A stretch of DNA of 64,000 nt, from assembly GCA_028023455.1 (NCBI GenBank), contig JAQFVV010012420.1:8077194-8141193 (forward strand). Direction: 5' to 3'. Origin of the DNA: Epiperipatus broadwayi (Eukaryota; Onychophora; Udeonychophora; Euonychophora; Peripatidae). This document shows positions 1 to 14,030 of the stretch, one piece after another (within the stretch, counting starts at the first letter, position 1; each line of letters opens with the position of its first letter). Made by a program: the position numbers and the translations under genes. The notes below the pieces were generated by a model. It saw nothing but the letters and a program-made list of their open reading frames with translations. It ran no database searches and was not told the DNA's origin.

Positions 1-1875
1 GTGTAAACGGGCATTTGTGTGCAAAATTGGAAAAAACTTTGCTGAAAAGAAGAATCTTTTCAAGTTGTGTGCAGTTCAAAAGTGTAGGGAAGTGTGTGTG
101 ATGACATGACTTCTTAATATGGAATACTAATTCCACTACGCTTTCTAAAAAATTTTCCGACAATGAATTTTTGCAGTTTCGTCTCTTTCAAATACAGCCA
201 CCATCAAATCAAACCGTAGCGAGAGTTCAAGAGTGCTCACTTGATGAATATTGTCGCAATGCAATGGACGTAGTATTTCATTACGTAATCGTACAATACG
301 TTGCCCTCAGCCGGTCTGTTATGGCTCAAAAAACACCTCTTGCTCTGTCAGCCGTAAGTTAAGACCACTTAAACGGTATATTGAGGTGCGTTTTGTGAAA
401 ACAGCACCATCAGATGGTAAGGTTCAGTTTTCATACTATTACCAGATTATTTAATGATCAATATTTAAAAAATGAAAATCTATAAAAATGAATTAAATTT
501 ATTAAACAATTTATTTTGAATTAATAAAGAATTAAATACATGTTATACTGATTTGCTTATATTCATTAAGTAAAAAAATTAATTTTCATTGTGACCTCAC
601 TATAATATATTTTTGTTTGATCATAAATAAAACATCAACAATAGAATTTTGTTAAGGATCATTGCAACCAGCATATAGTTTTCTATTGCACTATTTAAAT
701 ATTTTTTATGTATTGCAAATTTTTGTATATTCTAAGTAATGAAGCCATACATGCATTATATAATTAGTTGTAGCCAAGTCTAATCTTTAAATATGTTACA
801 TGTTCATAAATAGATGGATAATTTTTGTTTGAAGGTGTATGGTCATTGATTAATTGTCTTCAGCCATCTATAGTTTGTATAGTTTTACACGAACTGAACT
901 GGAAGGATAATGATATGAACATGTATCATCCAGTACGATAAATACTTAAATTCATGATAATACCAGGGTTACTTGAAGCACAATGTGCATTTTTTATGGA
1001 TTTACATTTATGGTCTAAAAATAAGGTGATAATTGTGGTTGGTTTTATTTTCTTATGCATAATTTTTAATATGACTAAATTTAACTTTTATTCTCTTCAA
1101 GTAATGTAATCCCAAAATCTAAACACCCTGTTATAATATGACAGAACATGTGTTATGCACTTGTATTAGATAGTCTTGTGAACATCATATTTATTTCTTG
1201 AATAAATGACAAATAAATTTGTATTTTTATATTTATATATTTTGGCACCATAATAGAATAAAGAAGTCAAATCTGATAGTTTCTGGATCAATTATCATTT
1301 AGAGAAAGTAAAAACCAAAAAAAAAAAAAAATTGATTGACATTGTTGTGCATTGTGGTACGTAACCCCTAGAGACCTGAACAACCATTTTGAATTCCCAG
1401 AAAAAATTACAGGACATACAATTTTAAATGAAATGTCTAATTTATTACAATAAATAAAAATATATATACATTTTTATAAAGTGCAAATATGAAAGAATGA
1501 AAGAATGTTATAAAGCTGATAAAGTAGTCATTACCACAAAAAAATAATTAAAAAAAAGGATATTTTTCACATTTTTAAAATCTTTATTTTTACATTGGTT
1601 CACAAACTCTCAATTTTGAAAGGTATAACCTAAAATTACAATTTCATAGACAGCTTCATCACATTCGTCATAAAATGCAGAAAAAAATAATATATAACAT
1701 GACCTACCTGAGTTACAGTTTGTTGGTGTAATGTGGCAGAATGTGACAATTTCAGTTTCGTTTTTTTACTAACCAGCCTATATGTTCAATTTTTGCAAGC
1801 AGTTGTTTTTCTAGACCCTCTATGCGGGATATCTATTAGAAATGCAAGGTTTTAGTGTGGATCAAAAAAAAATAA
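1..1875. other. AT-rich flank or 5' intron, no gene recognised
   Basis: No coding exon, RNA gene or complete repeat could be supported here. The first 430 bases are less AT-rich than the rest. Short open frames at 171-362 and 251-454 have no recognisable motif and overlap each other, so they are not called. A splice-donor-like GTAAGG lies at about 418, but the sequence before it does not look like the start of Crk. Confidence 0.5.
384..425. repeat. possible Merlin-type terminal repeat remnant
   Basis: The segment GTGAAAACAGCACCATC closely matches the inner part of the terminal inverted repeat of the Merlin-like element at 47886-49223 (GTGAAAACGGCGCCATC at its right end). Only this core matches; the outer end and a target duplication are not recognisable. 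It may be an old, related element end. Confidence 0.3.
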
Positions 1876-1879
1876 CAGT

Positions 1880-2515
1880 AATAACTTTAGTAAAGTGTAA
1901 GTTATGGGGGTAAAAACTAATTACTATATTATTGAAAAATCATGGGTGGGGTGAGCTAAATTATGCATTATTTCATAGGAAACCATAATAGCAAAGTATG
2001 CTATAAAATAAATAAAAAGTTATCTACAATGAAATGAATAAAAACATAGTAAATTCTAAGTTATGGGTGTAAAAAATAATTACTATATTATTGGAATATC
2101 ATGGGTGGGGTGAGATAAATTATGCATTATTTCATAGGAAACCATAATAGCAAAGTATGCTATAAAATAAATAAAAAGTTATCTACAATGAAATGAATAA
2201 AAACATAGTAAATCCTAAGTTATGGGTGTAAAAAATAGGGCAAGCTAAACTATTATTATTTTATAGGAAACCATAATAGCAAAGTATGCTATAAAATAAT
2301 TAAAAAGTTATCTACAATGAAATGAATAAAAACATAGTAAATTCTAAGTTATGGGTGTAAAAAATAATTACTATATTATTGGAATATCATGGGGGGGGGG
2401 TGAGCTAAACTATGTATTATTTTATAGGAGACCATAATAGCAAAGAATGTTATAAAGTAATTAAAAACCTATCTACAATGAAATGAATAAAAACAGTAAA
2501 TAAAATAAAATCATA
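1880..2515. repeat. tandem repeat, about 159-bp unit, four copies
   Basis: The motif GTTATGGG recurs at 1901, 2060, 2219 and 2348, so the period is 159 bases for the first two steps. The last step is 129 because the third unit lacks about 30 bases. Units share the order GTTATGGG, a CATGGGTGGGGTGAG segment, TTTCATAGGAAACC, AGCAAAGTATG and AAATGAATAAAAACA. The fourth copy carries an expanded G run at about 2392. No open frame runs through the units, so this is a local minisatellite. Confidence 0.9.
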
Positions 2516-2519
2516 TCTT

Positions 2520-2868
2520 GCTCTTTACTAGTAATTGGGGGCATGGTTTTATTATTATTGAAATGTAAATTATTTAGAATACCAAAAAATCGATCTCAGG
2601 TCATAACTCTAGCAAGTTTGATGCAAATATTCATTTTTAGACCAAATAAATGTTAGTTTTGGTATGCATGATATAGTACAAACATCAATAACCATACCAA
2701 AAAATGCATTCAACTCAGCGGGTGACAGATCAACCCACTTCGGTTATGCCTTTCACTCTGAAGCATACCTATTGCTTTCAGTGCAAATGTGGTCATATAA
2801 TTTCCTATCAAAAAATAAATGAAATAGATCAGGAATTGAATACTCACGGGTAATGGGGAAATTTAGTC
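2520..2868. other. no gene; possible inner part of the piggyBac-like remnant
   Basis: No frame or repeat is recognised. The stretch 2700-2790 is richer in G+C than its surroundings (GGGTGACAGATCAACCCAC is partly self-complementary) and might be the far end of the piggyBac-like remnant that starts near 3245. Confidence 0.3.
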
Positions 2869-3246
2869 CTAGAGAGTCACTGTAATCCACAGAAGACGCC
2901 AAACCTCAGAATCAAACACATCGTCAACAGGAAAGTCTTCGTCAGAACCGAAATCACGTTCAGCGGAGAAAGAAGTCATATCTGCGGGTAATTTTTTTAT
3001 ATGTTGATAAAATCTAGAAAGAAAGAAAAATTATAAAATTTTAATAACCTACTTTACAAAAATTGCTATAAAAAATCTAATTTTCATCACACAGAAAAAA
3101 ATTTTACACGTACAAAAAGCTAGAAAAATGTCGAAGCGAAAGAAAAAAGACCCGTAGCTATGACGTATACGGTTTGCGCGCTATTGTGGTCGAAATTGCA
3201 AACTTTTTTTTATGTGCTCATATGTGCGCGGCAGTCTCAAAGGGTT
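2869..3246 (-). mobile_element. possible piggyBac-like 5' end with short acidic ORF
   Basis: Read on the minus strand, CCCTTTGAGACTGCCGCGC begins at about 3244, two bases inside a TTAA (3247-3250). piggyBac elements start with CCYT next to a TTAA target, so this resembles a 5' terminus. About 270 bases further in, a 36-codon frame starts at 2979 and stops at 2869; it is rich in Ser, Asp and Glu (MTSFSAERDFGSDEDFP), like many piggyBac transposase N-termini. No catalytic domain follows and no matching 3' terminus was found. Alternatively this is an unrelated GC-richer island with a chance frame. Confidence 0.35.
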
Positions 3247-3250
3247 TTAA

Positions 3251-3920
3251 ACATTACATGACTTCAACTGTTTGCAGAATTGCATTTTACAAATGAAATC
3301 ATATTTTAAATTTTTGTTTTCCATTATGTTATCCAAATCAATTAATATTTAAGACCTTTTTTAAATCTTGGTTACTATATATACTTTCTAATTAAATTTT
3401 ATATAGTAATAAAAAAAATTAAAATGTTCTTTTAAACATCAGTTTTTGTTCTCACATTTTAGCATTTTTATGATCTTTTTTAAAGATTTGAACAATCTGG
3501 AAAAAAAAATTATTGAAAAAAGTATTCTTTTTATCTTAAATTTTTGAAAGTACATAAAAATGTTTAAAACACTACTTATATTTATGTCTTTTAAAAAACA
3601 ATTTACCAGGATTTTGTGTTTGTGTAACATTTCCCTCCTTTAACTATATGCAATTCTGATTTCCAATTCTCTTTCTTTTTTTTCTTTTTAGTTCAAGCTC
3701 TTGAGAATTAAGCAGCTATAGAACAGGCTTAGTAGGCTACCAATACTTGAGTCAGTTTGAAACTGGTTTTGAGTATAATTTCAACTGGAAAAGATTTATG
3801 TTTGCACAACCCTATTTAGTAATCCCTCTGCCTACCATGGAAGTAGATGGGTCTAGAAAATATTTTTAAATAGCCTGTCTCACATAATCTTAATAAATTG
3901 TTCTCTTATGCCTGACGGAC
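3251..3920. other. intergenic or intronic, nothing recognised
   Basis: AT-rich sequence with homopolymer runs. The 63-codon minus frame at 3439-3630 is lysine, isoleucine and phenylalanine rich, as chance frames in AT-rich DNA are. Confidence 0.5.
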
Positions 3921-3924
3921 TACT

Positions 3925-4110
3925 CATTACAATGGTAGAAATAATAATGGTATTAATATGAGTGGTAGTGATTTATTCAGCTTAGTGAAGTCAAAACAGT
4001 TCTTTGTAATATTGTCTATTCATTACACTGATAGAAATAATAATATTAATATGAGTGACAGTGGTTTATCTAGCTTAGTGAAATGAAAACAGCTCTTTGT
4101 AAATTTGAAA
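3925..4110. repeat. direct duplication, about 95-bp period
   Basis: A segment with the order CATTACAATGGTAGAAATAA, ATTAATATGAGTG, TTTAT, AGCTTAGTGAA, AAAACAG, TCTTTGTAA at 3925 is repeated from about 4020 with scattered substitutions and small indels. Two copies only; non-coding. Confidence 0.75.
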
Positions 4111-5486
4111 ATGAAAAGGCTATTCATTTCCAGATGAAATATCTAGAGAAGTTTTGTGATATTAGCTTCCTAAATATTGGAATTTTTTAGAAGTACAGCC
4201 AATTCTCTTTTTACACAGTAGATTGGTTCCCGAAAATTACATGTTAAAGAATTTTGTGTAAAAAAAATACATTGTATATATGAAAAATAAGGGGATTGCT
4301 TCTGGACCTAAGATATCAATGAAAATAATTAAATAAACCACATAAAAAATTTTGTTAGAAAGTTATCTTTTTGTGTGTGCTATCAAATTTTACTTCATAT
4401 ACATTGAACATAAATAAAAAATGAGTTATAGAAACAAATTTCATTTGAAAAAAACAACAACTTGAAAGTGATAATACAATGAAACCCTCTTTGATTTCTC
4501 TACACAAGCGATCAAAAAAGTTCAAAGTGTATTGACACTTCCATGTTATAAGTAAAAAAAAATTGAAATAAAAATTATTAATATAATTTATTGGAATTTA
4601 TTACTTTTATTTAATTTATTAAGTTTTTTTTTAATTTAACAACTAACACATTCTAAAAGAGAAATTGTAAGCCCACAGAACTGTATATTTATCAAAAATA
4701 TGGGTGACATCTTGCCTGTTCATAAAACAGAAAAGTACACAAGATTTTATTAGCTGTCACTATCTGACAATAAACACATATGTTTGCACATGATTACTAA
4801 AATTTGCAATGTATAATTTACCATTTATAGAATTTGATTAAATTAATAAATATAAATTTAAATAAATTAATCAATTAAATTTAAACAAAATTGAATTTTT
4901 TTAACATCAATATTAACAAGGAATTTTTTTTTTTTTTTAAGAAGCAAATGTCAATATGCAAACAAAGCATCAATATCAAAAAGATATTTCCCTTACAAAA
5001 CAAAACTACAAAAATTTTACAATGCAAACATATTTGTCCATTTGCAGGAATATTGCTGAAAAAGAGATTTTTGTTTTTAAAATAATGAGAAATGGAGTGA
5101 TGAAACTTTTTTTTTTTTTAAATTAGATGCTAATAACAGAATTTTTTTTTTTTTAGCTTTGTGGTAACTCGCCTTGGAAACAAATTCGTAAATAAACACT
5201 GAATTAAAAACATTTACAATCTTCTAAAAAAGAAAATAAATTATTTTATATTACTTACATGAAATTATTTAGAATTAAAAACAAAAGTTTAATAACAACT
5301 TAAGACTATCTTAAGAATTACTTTGAGAATGTAAGATAATTTTTTTTAAGCCTTCCAGACAATAATGCTCATTTCATCATTCTAATTATGAGTATGTTAC
5401 AGCAGCTCTAATCTCAAAGTACTTTTTTTTACTGATCATGTACTTTAAAACAACTCATGTAGAAAAAGAATTTTTTTTTTTCTAAA
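4111..5486. other. AT-rich, nothing recognised
   Basis: No exon or element could be supported. The region contains several poly-T and poly-A runs. The frame at 4891-5085 is low-complexity and not called. Confidence 0.5.
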
Positions 5487-5552
5487 AGCAGTTGTCCCAG
5501 GTTTGCAGGTTTGCTTCCCGGTCGATGCTTTGAAACATGAAAGAGAAAAAAA
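5487..5552 (+). repeat. tRNA-Val-derived SINE fragment
   Basis: AAGCAGTTGTCCC, a T-arm-like segment ending CCCGGTCGATGC, and the tail TTTGAAACATGAAAGAGAAA match, in order, the 3' half and tail of the fuller copy at 56234-56310 on the other strand. It keeps a B-box-like GGTTTGCTTCC with a 7-base T-loop. CAGGTTTG is duplicated inside the arm. The 5' half of the tRNA (A box, D arm) is missing. Two copies with the same tail define a family rather than a single tRNA pseudogene. Confidence 0.6.
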
Positions 5553-7100
5553 TTGTGTAAAAAAAGAATTAGGTCTATATGTACACAAGAAGCTAGGCCA
5601 CTTGATCTTAAAGATACTCTTATCTGTCCAGTTTTTGAAAACAAAGGGAATAGACAAGATTGCAATAATTATCATGGAATATTACTATTCATTTCAGCCA
5701 AAGTATTTTTAAGAATTTTGTTATATAAGTTGTTTGAAGTCATAGATGAATGTTTACCAGAGACTCAGTGTGGTTTTAGAGAATCAAGAAGTGCTATAGA
5801 CATAGTTTTTGTTGACAGATAAATGCAATAACTGTCAGGAATAAAGGATTTATTTATTACTTTTATTGATTTAATTAAGGTATTTGATTCTGTTAATAAT
5901 ACAGGTATGTATATGGCATTGTTTGGAATTAGTTGGTTGGCCACCAAAATTTATTTATATTATACAGATTTTATATGATGGTGTGAAAGTGTTCTTATTA
6001 ATGGAAAATCTGGTCATTTGAAATGAAAACTTGTGAAATGCAAGCATGTGTATTTGCCCCAGCATTGCTCTCAATTTTTACAATGGTAGTGGTCTTTGAA
6101 ATTCTTTATAGACGGCTTAATCAGTGATTAAGATTCAAGTTTGATGACAAAATTTTTAAGTTTAATTGATTAAAAGCAAAAACAAGAATTATCATTCTTA
6201 GATTCTGGATTTACAATATGCTAATAATTGTGCTATCCTTGCCAGTTCAAAAGACAATTTATAGAATATTTAATGTTTTGAATGCAATATATAAAAAAGA
6301 CTTTGCTTTGTTAACTTGAATTCTTTATCAGCCAGTGATAGGAAAAAAAAATTCTCAACAACTTTTAGCTTGGATGGGTATTAATTTGAGAATGTAAACC
6401 TATTTTAGTACCTTGGTAATTTTGCAAGCAAAAGGTGGGCTTAGATTTTGAGATGAATATAGACTCCAGTGTGCTGCTGCTGTAATAGGTTTTATCATAA
6501 TGAAATAATTACTGCAACTAAATTTGCTATGTAATGCTGTTATTTTACTAATTTGCTGTATATTGCTGTTGTAACAAGTTAAAAGATAGAATATTTTATT
6601 GAAATGAAATAATTATTATATCCATGTTTGTTGTATGAAATGTTATTATTTTATCTAATTTATTGTATGGGAGTGAGACTTAGACATGTTATCAGCACAA
6701 TATAAAGTTATTAGAAAAGTTCCATTTAAGGCTACTTTATAAAAATTTAAAAATACAATGGCAAGATCATAAAACCAATTATGCTCTTCAACTTGCTAGA
6801 TATGAAAATCCACTATTGTAAAATCACATGCTCATTGGATTGAATTTGCAAAATAAGTGAACAATGCAAGACTTTTTAAAATGATATTTTATGGTCAATT
6901 TAAACATGGTTTTTATGGAAGAAATATGCACTTTCTACCTTATAAGAATTATTAGAAGGACATTAAGAAGTGCTATGTCAATTGTTTCCATTGGGAAGAT
7001 AAACCAGAGAATAGAATACATTGGAGAGCATGGTGTTGAAGTATTTCAGAAAGTATTCTTTTGAAGACATTGAAAGACATCGTAAAATATTAAGTAAATA
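5553..7100 (+). pseudogene. LINE reverse transcriptase remnant
   Basis: A broken + strand reading matches the reverse transcriptase of non-LTR retrotransposons. In one frame from about 5620 it reads CPVFENKGNRQDCNNYHGI and then LPETQCGFRESRSAID, the typical palm-domain start. At about 5865 a VFDSVN-like segment follows. Further 3', about 6840-7040, pieces read FYGQLKHG and ENRIHWRAWC in shifting frames, which fits the C-terminal part of the same group of elements. No frame exceeds 90 codons, and the catalytic FADD box is not legible. It is an old 5'-truncated copy in Crk's upstream intron or flank. Confidence 0.75.
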
Positions 7101-9713
<2,613 letters not shown>

Positions 9714-9719
9714 TCATCA

Positions 9720-11660
9720 TCATCATCAACCATTATCAATCCACTGCAGGGTGAAGGTCTCTCTAAGTTCAATCCATCTTCTCCAATCTTTAGCTTCTCT
9801 TCTCCACATCACCCCTGCACACTTTCTTATTTCATCCATCCATCTCACACATGGTCTCTTTCTGGGTCTTTTACAATCTCTTGGAATCCGGTTTGAGATT
9901 TCAATTGTCCATCTATTATCATCTGTTCTAGCAATATGTCTAGCCTAACTTCACTTCAGTCTTTTAATTTTTTCAATGGGGTCAGTAACACCTGTTTGTT
10001 CTCTTACCCATATATTGTGTTTTCAATCTCTTCTTGTTACTCCCAACATGCATCTCTCCATACTTCTTTGAGTGGTCTGAAGTCTCTGTATTGCTCTTCT
10101 ATTAAGTGTCCAAGTCTCAGATCCATAAGTAAGAACTGGTAAAACACATTTATTAAAAACCTTTCTTTTCAAACACATAGGCATATTTCCTTTTAGTATC
10201 AAGTTATTTCTACCAAAAGCACTCCAACCAAGTTTAATTCTATGATTAATTTCATCCATTATGTTTCCATCTGTATTAATAATCTGACCAAGGTATTTGT
10301 AACTGTTAACTTCTTCTAACTCATCATAATCAATCTTTATTTTCATATTTTGAGAAAATCCATTAAACATTACTTTAGTCTTTTTAACATTTATCTTTAG
10401 TCCTACTTTCATCTGATAACTCCTGCAACATTTCCTGCAGCTCTAAAGCATTATTTGCAAAAACAACTACATCATCTGCAAAATCTAAATGACTTAAATA
10501 ATCTCCATTTACTTTCACTCCTTTAGCTTCCCATTTTAATCCACAAAATACTTCTTGCAGCACTGCTGTAAAAAGTTTTGGAGATATGGAGTCACCCTGT
10601 CTTACACCCTTCTCAATGTTGACTTTTCCAATATCATTATGTAATCTAATTGTTGCTGTTGCATTTTTATAAATATTCTTTAAAATATGACAATATCCTG
10701 GATCTATACCTTGATGATCCAATGCTTTAATCACTGAAGAAATGCTTATAGAATCAAATGCCTCTTTCATAATCTACAAATCCAAAGCATAATGGCAACT
10801 CATATTCATTTGTCCTTTCTATAACTTCTCTCAATATCTGGATATGATCTACTGTACTAAACCCACTTTTAAATCCAGCTTGTTCTCTTGGTTGGGTGGA
10901 AATCCAATGTTCTCTGTAAACAAGCTGTAATTATCTTGGTAAAATTTTTGTATAAAACTGATAAAAGGCTGATAGGTCTGTAATTTCTAATATCTTCTTT
11001 ATCACCTTTTTTAAATATTAATATTAATACTGCATTCTTCCAATCATTTGGACTCTTTTCTTTAGCATTTGGTATATAACTTTGCTAAAAAAATTCTATT
11101 TCTTCACCTGCTTCTTTTAATATATCAATTATAATTCCATCATTACCTGGAGCCTTTCCTTTCTTCATACATTTAATTGCATGTCTCACTTCTTCATTTA
11201 AAATTCTGGGCAATTCGGAAGATGTAATAGATATAGGAGGAACTTGTTCTTTATTACTATATAATTCTTGATAAAAGTCTTCTATTCATTTCTTGATGTC
11301 ATCTTTCTTTTTAATAATAATTCCATCTTTTTTTCTTATTGCAGATATAAATTTCCTATCAATACCAAAATGTTGTTTTACACTCTTGAGACTTTTATTC
11401 TCTTCTACAGCTTTCCTTGCTAGTTCACAGTTATACTTTCTTATATCATTTTCAACTCTTTTCCTCACCATTTTACAAAATTCGAGATATTCAATCCTTT
11501 TTAATGCATCATTTTTGTATATCTTCATATTCCTTCTTTTCTTCATAAATTCTCTAGTCTCAGTAGAAATTTTATTGGTCAATTGCTGCTTTTTTCTACC
11601 AGCTATCTTTGTTGCAGTTTTTAAAAGTGTATCAGTTATTTTCATATTAATTTCATTCAA
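9720..11660 (-). pseudogene. LINE reverse transcriptase domain (RTE-like)
   Basis: Begins with a basic, helix-rich linker (11660-11286), then reads KGKAPGNDGI, FKKGDKEDIRNYRPISLL, GVRQGDSISPKLF (10600 region) and LDFADDVVVFA at about 10480. FADD is the catalytic metal-binding box. The C-terminal portion at 10412-10023 is one open frame of 129 codons including SYKYLGQIINTDGN and the TYGSETW segment. Downstream pieces run to the TGA tail. In-frame stops occur near 11283, 11090, 10890 and 10770, and the join at about 10400 needs a frame change. It cannot make a full enzyme. Confidence 0.85.
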
Positions 11661-11710
11661 ATCTGAATCATGTTCAAAATCTACTAATACTTGAAACCGA
11701 TTTGTAAGTT

Positions 11711-12656
11711 CTAATTTAAATTCATTAGAATGTTTCTGAAGATTAGGAATATTCTTTTTCTTAATAATTTTTGTCTCTCTAGTTTTGCATTAACACGTAT
11801 CTTACATCTTACTAATCGATGATCACTTCCTGTGTTAAATTTATTAAGAACATTACAATCTTGAAATATGTATTTTCTGTTAGTCAAAATATAATCCAAT
11901 TCTGCTGTACCTTCATTTGGATGCTTCCATGTCCATTTCCTTTTAACATTTTTCTCAAAAAAAGAATTCATAATATAAAGTTTTTTTTTTTTCTGCAAAC
12001 TCCACAAGTCTATGTCCTCTCTCATTTCTATTACCATAACCAAAATTACCTACAGCACTTTCATCTTTCATTTGTTTACCAATTCTAGCATTAAAGTCTC
12101 CCATAACAATTTTAAAATGTTGTTTACTCTGATCAAAAGCCTTTTGTACATCCATATAAAAATCTTCTACTACTTCATCACTATGAGAACTTGTTGGGGC
12201 ATAAACCTGAATTATCTGCATTTGGTATCTGCTATTAAGTTGTATAACTAATCTTGCCACTCTGTCCGATACACCATCAATCTCCACAATGTTGTTCTTC
12301 CACTTTTTATTTATAATGAATCCTACTCCACTTGTATTTCCAATATTTGTGCCTTTATAATAGAGTACATGTCCACTTTTTAAATCAATTGTCTCTTCAC
12401 CTTTTCTTCTAACTTCACAAAGTCCAATAATGTCCCATTTAATATAAGACAGTTCTTCTAATTCTTGCAATCTTCCTTCACTTGAAAGTGATCTGCAGTT
12501 GTAAGTACCTAAATAAAAAGTCGTCATCAAATGGCAGCCTGGGTCCACAATCAGGGGATTCTTAGCACTCTCTGCCTTCGGCCACCAACCGCTGCCTTGG
12601 TTGGTGACTTTACAGCCTCCTGGGAATAAGGGCCATGATTTATTTTTGTCTGTCAT
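11711..12656 (-). pseudogene. LINE endonuclease domain (RTE-like)
   Basis: Starts at 12656 and runs open for 233 codons, then shifts frame in a poly-T run near 11990 and continues in the frame that ends at 11711. The EEP nuclease fold is clear: TYNCRSL (metal-site Asn), GLCEVRRKGEE (catalytic Glu), YAPTSSHSDE, VMGDFNARIG (Asp/Asn pair), then after the shift ELDYIL and GSDHRLVRC, whose SDH is the terminal catalytic motif. All metal-binding and catalytic residues I know for the family are therefore present and one frameshift separates them. This nuclease nicks target DNA to prime reverse transcription. Confidence 0.88.
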
Positions 12657-13000
12657 AATTGTATATATCTATTGGAAAAATATTTATCATTTACACAAAC
12701 ATTCATTCTGCCTTATCTGAGCATTGACACCATGGTGTTTCTTGATCTTACACTCTAAGGTAAAAAGCCAATAAACTCACCATGCTGGCTAATGCGTGTT
12801 GATGAGCAGCCCATCTGTGTTCATATACTATATCAATAATCACATAGTAATAACAACTGCAACGACAAGTACGTATGGAGTGGACATTAGGAATTTGCTC
12901 TGATCGGTTCCTTTAAGGCCTCCAAGAGGAATCAAAGGGTCTCTTTTCAGTTAATAGCAAACTCCTTTCTGCAGCCATAATATCTATACTTACCTAGAAG

Positions 13001-13362
13001 TACCGATCAATTTTTTCCAAAATGTCCATATGAATTTTCTATGGGGTTTTTTTTTTTTCTGTGAAATTTTTTTTTTTTTTAAATAATTTTTACAAAAAAA
13101 ATCAATAAAGAAATATATCAACAGCCATTTTACAAATATTCTTTTAACAGAAATTGATTTATATATAGTACATACTCTTTTTTCACTACATTAAAAAAAG
13201 ACAAAGTAAAGTTATAGTGACTTGTCTGTGCACTTAAAATGCAGTGAAGTTAAAACATTAAATGTCTTTTGTAATTGTAATCTTTTTTTTTTTCAGTTAT
13301 AGTTATTTAATGAAAATTTAGAAGATTAAGTATAGAGATGTACATAATTGAACAAAAATATA
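13001..13362. other. intron, nothing recognised
   Basis: Poly-T and AT-rich sequence after the LINE 5' end. No frame or repeat is supported. Confidence 0.5.
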
Positions 13363-13450
13363 TATATAATTCAGTTTTATTTTGAAAACAACTATTATTT
13401 TTTGCTATATAATTCAGTTTTATTTTGAAAACAACTATTATTTTTTGCTT
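13363..13450. repeat. perfect 43-bp tandem duplication
   Basis: The unit TATATAATTCAGTTTTATTT... followed by GAAAACAACTATTATTTTTT occurs at 13363 and again at 13406. The copies are essentially identical, so the duplication is recent. Confidence 0.9.
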
Positions 13451-13910
13451 AGGTTAAGAAGCATATATCTACCATTTTTAAATCAGAAATGATCTCTCGC
13501 AAATATCTGTTTTTGTCTTCACATTCTGGATAATCACAAACAGCCTGAAACAAAGAATTGTTAAATTTTTATACAAAAGTATTGAAGAATGATTAAGAAC
13601 TTCAACTTGAAAACTTTCAAACAGTTAGATATTTCTTGGAGATTATTGCAGTGCATTTTGACAAATTATATCTCTTAATAAGATTTAACTGGTTCAAGAA
13701 TGGAAATCATTAGATTTTCAGCAATGATTAGTTTTTATTATCTGTTTTTATCAGTTGACAAGAAGTGAAAATAGGGCTATTCAATGAAATCCTTTGTTCA
13801 TTAATAATCAAGATTGCAAGATTTGGGGCACTCAAAATCCATGTAATATTGGCCTGTTAGTAGTTACACATTCTTAAATTCACAGTTTGTTGTACATGAT
13901 ACTGAGATAT

Positions 13911-14030
13911 ACATTTATATCCTGCTTAGCACTTGCCCTTTATGCAAGGATTCGCAATAGTGATCATATATATACATTTATATCCTGCTTAGCACTTGCC
14001 CTTTATGCAAGGATTCGCAATAGTGATCAC
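13911..14030. repeat. near-perfect 63-bp tandem duplication
   Basis: ACATTTATATCCTGCTTAGC, then CACTTGCCCTTTATGCAAGG and ATTCGCAATAGTGATCA, occurs from 13911 and from 13974 with no visible difference in the shared part. A 62-codon frame through it merely repeats the same residues and is not a gene. Confidence 0.9.

Larger units (their letters stand above)
9714..13000 (-). mobile_element. RTE-like LINE, near full length, decayed
   Basis: The minus strand carries, 5' to 3', a possible 5' leader (about 13000-12660), an apurinic-like endonuclease (12656-11711), a connecting region (11660-11286) and a reverse transcriptase (about 11280-9720). It ends in a (TGA)n tail at 9729-9714, the short microsatellite tail typical of RTE elements. 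There is one main ORF and no visible ORF1. The 3' part contains VLPVLTYGSETWTLNRRA and the MERCMLGV segment found in RTE-type proteins. Frameshifts and stops break the frame at several points, so it is inactive, but the sequence is well preserved. The exact 5' end and target duplication could not be fixed. Confidence 0.85.

Noticed and set aside
11293-11694. 133-codon plus-strand open frame
   Set aside because: It is the antisense shadow of the LINE coding strand; hydrophobic composition comes from the complement of Lys-rich codons.
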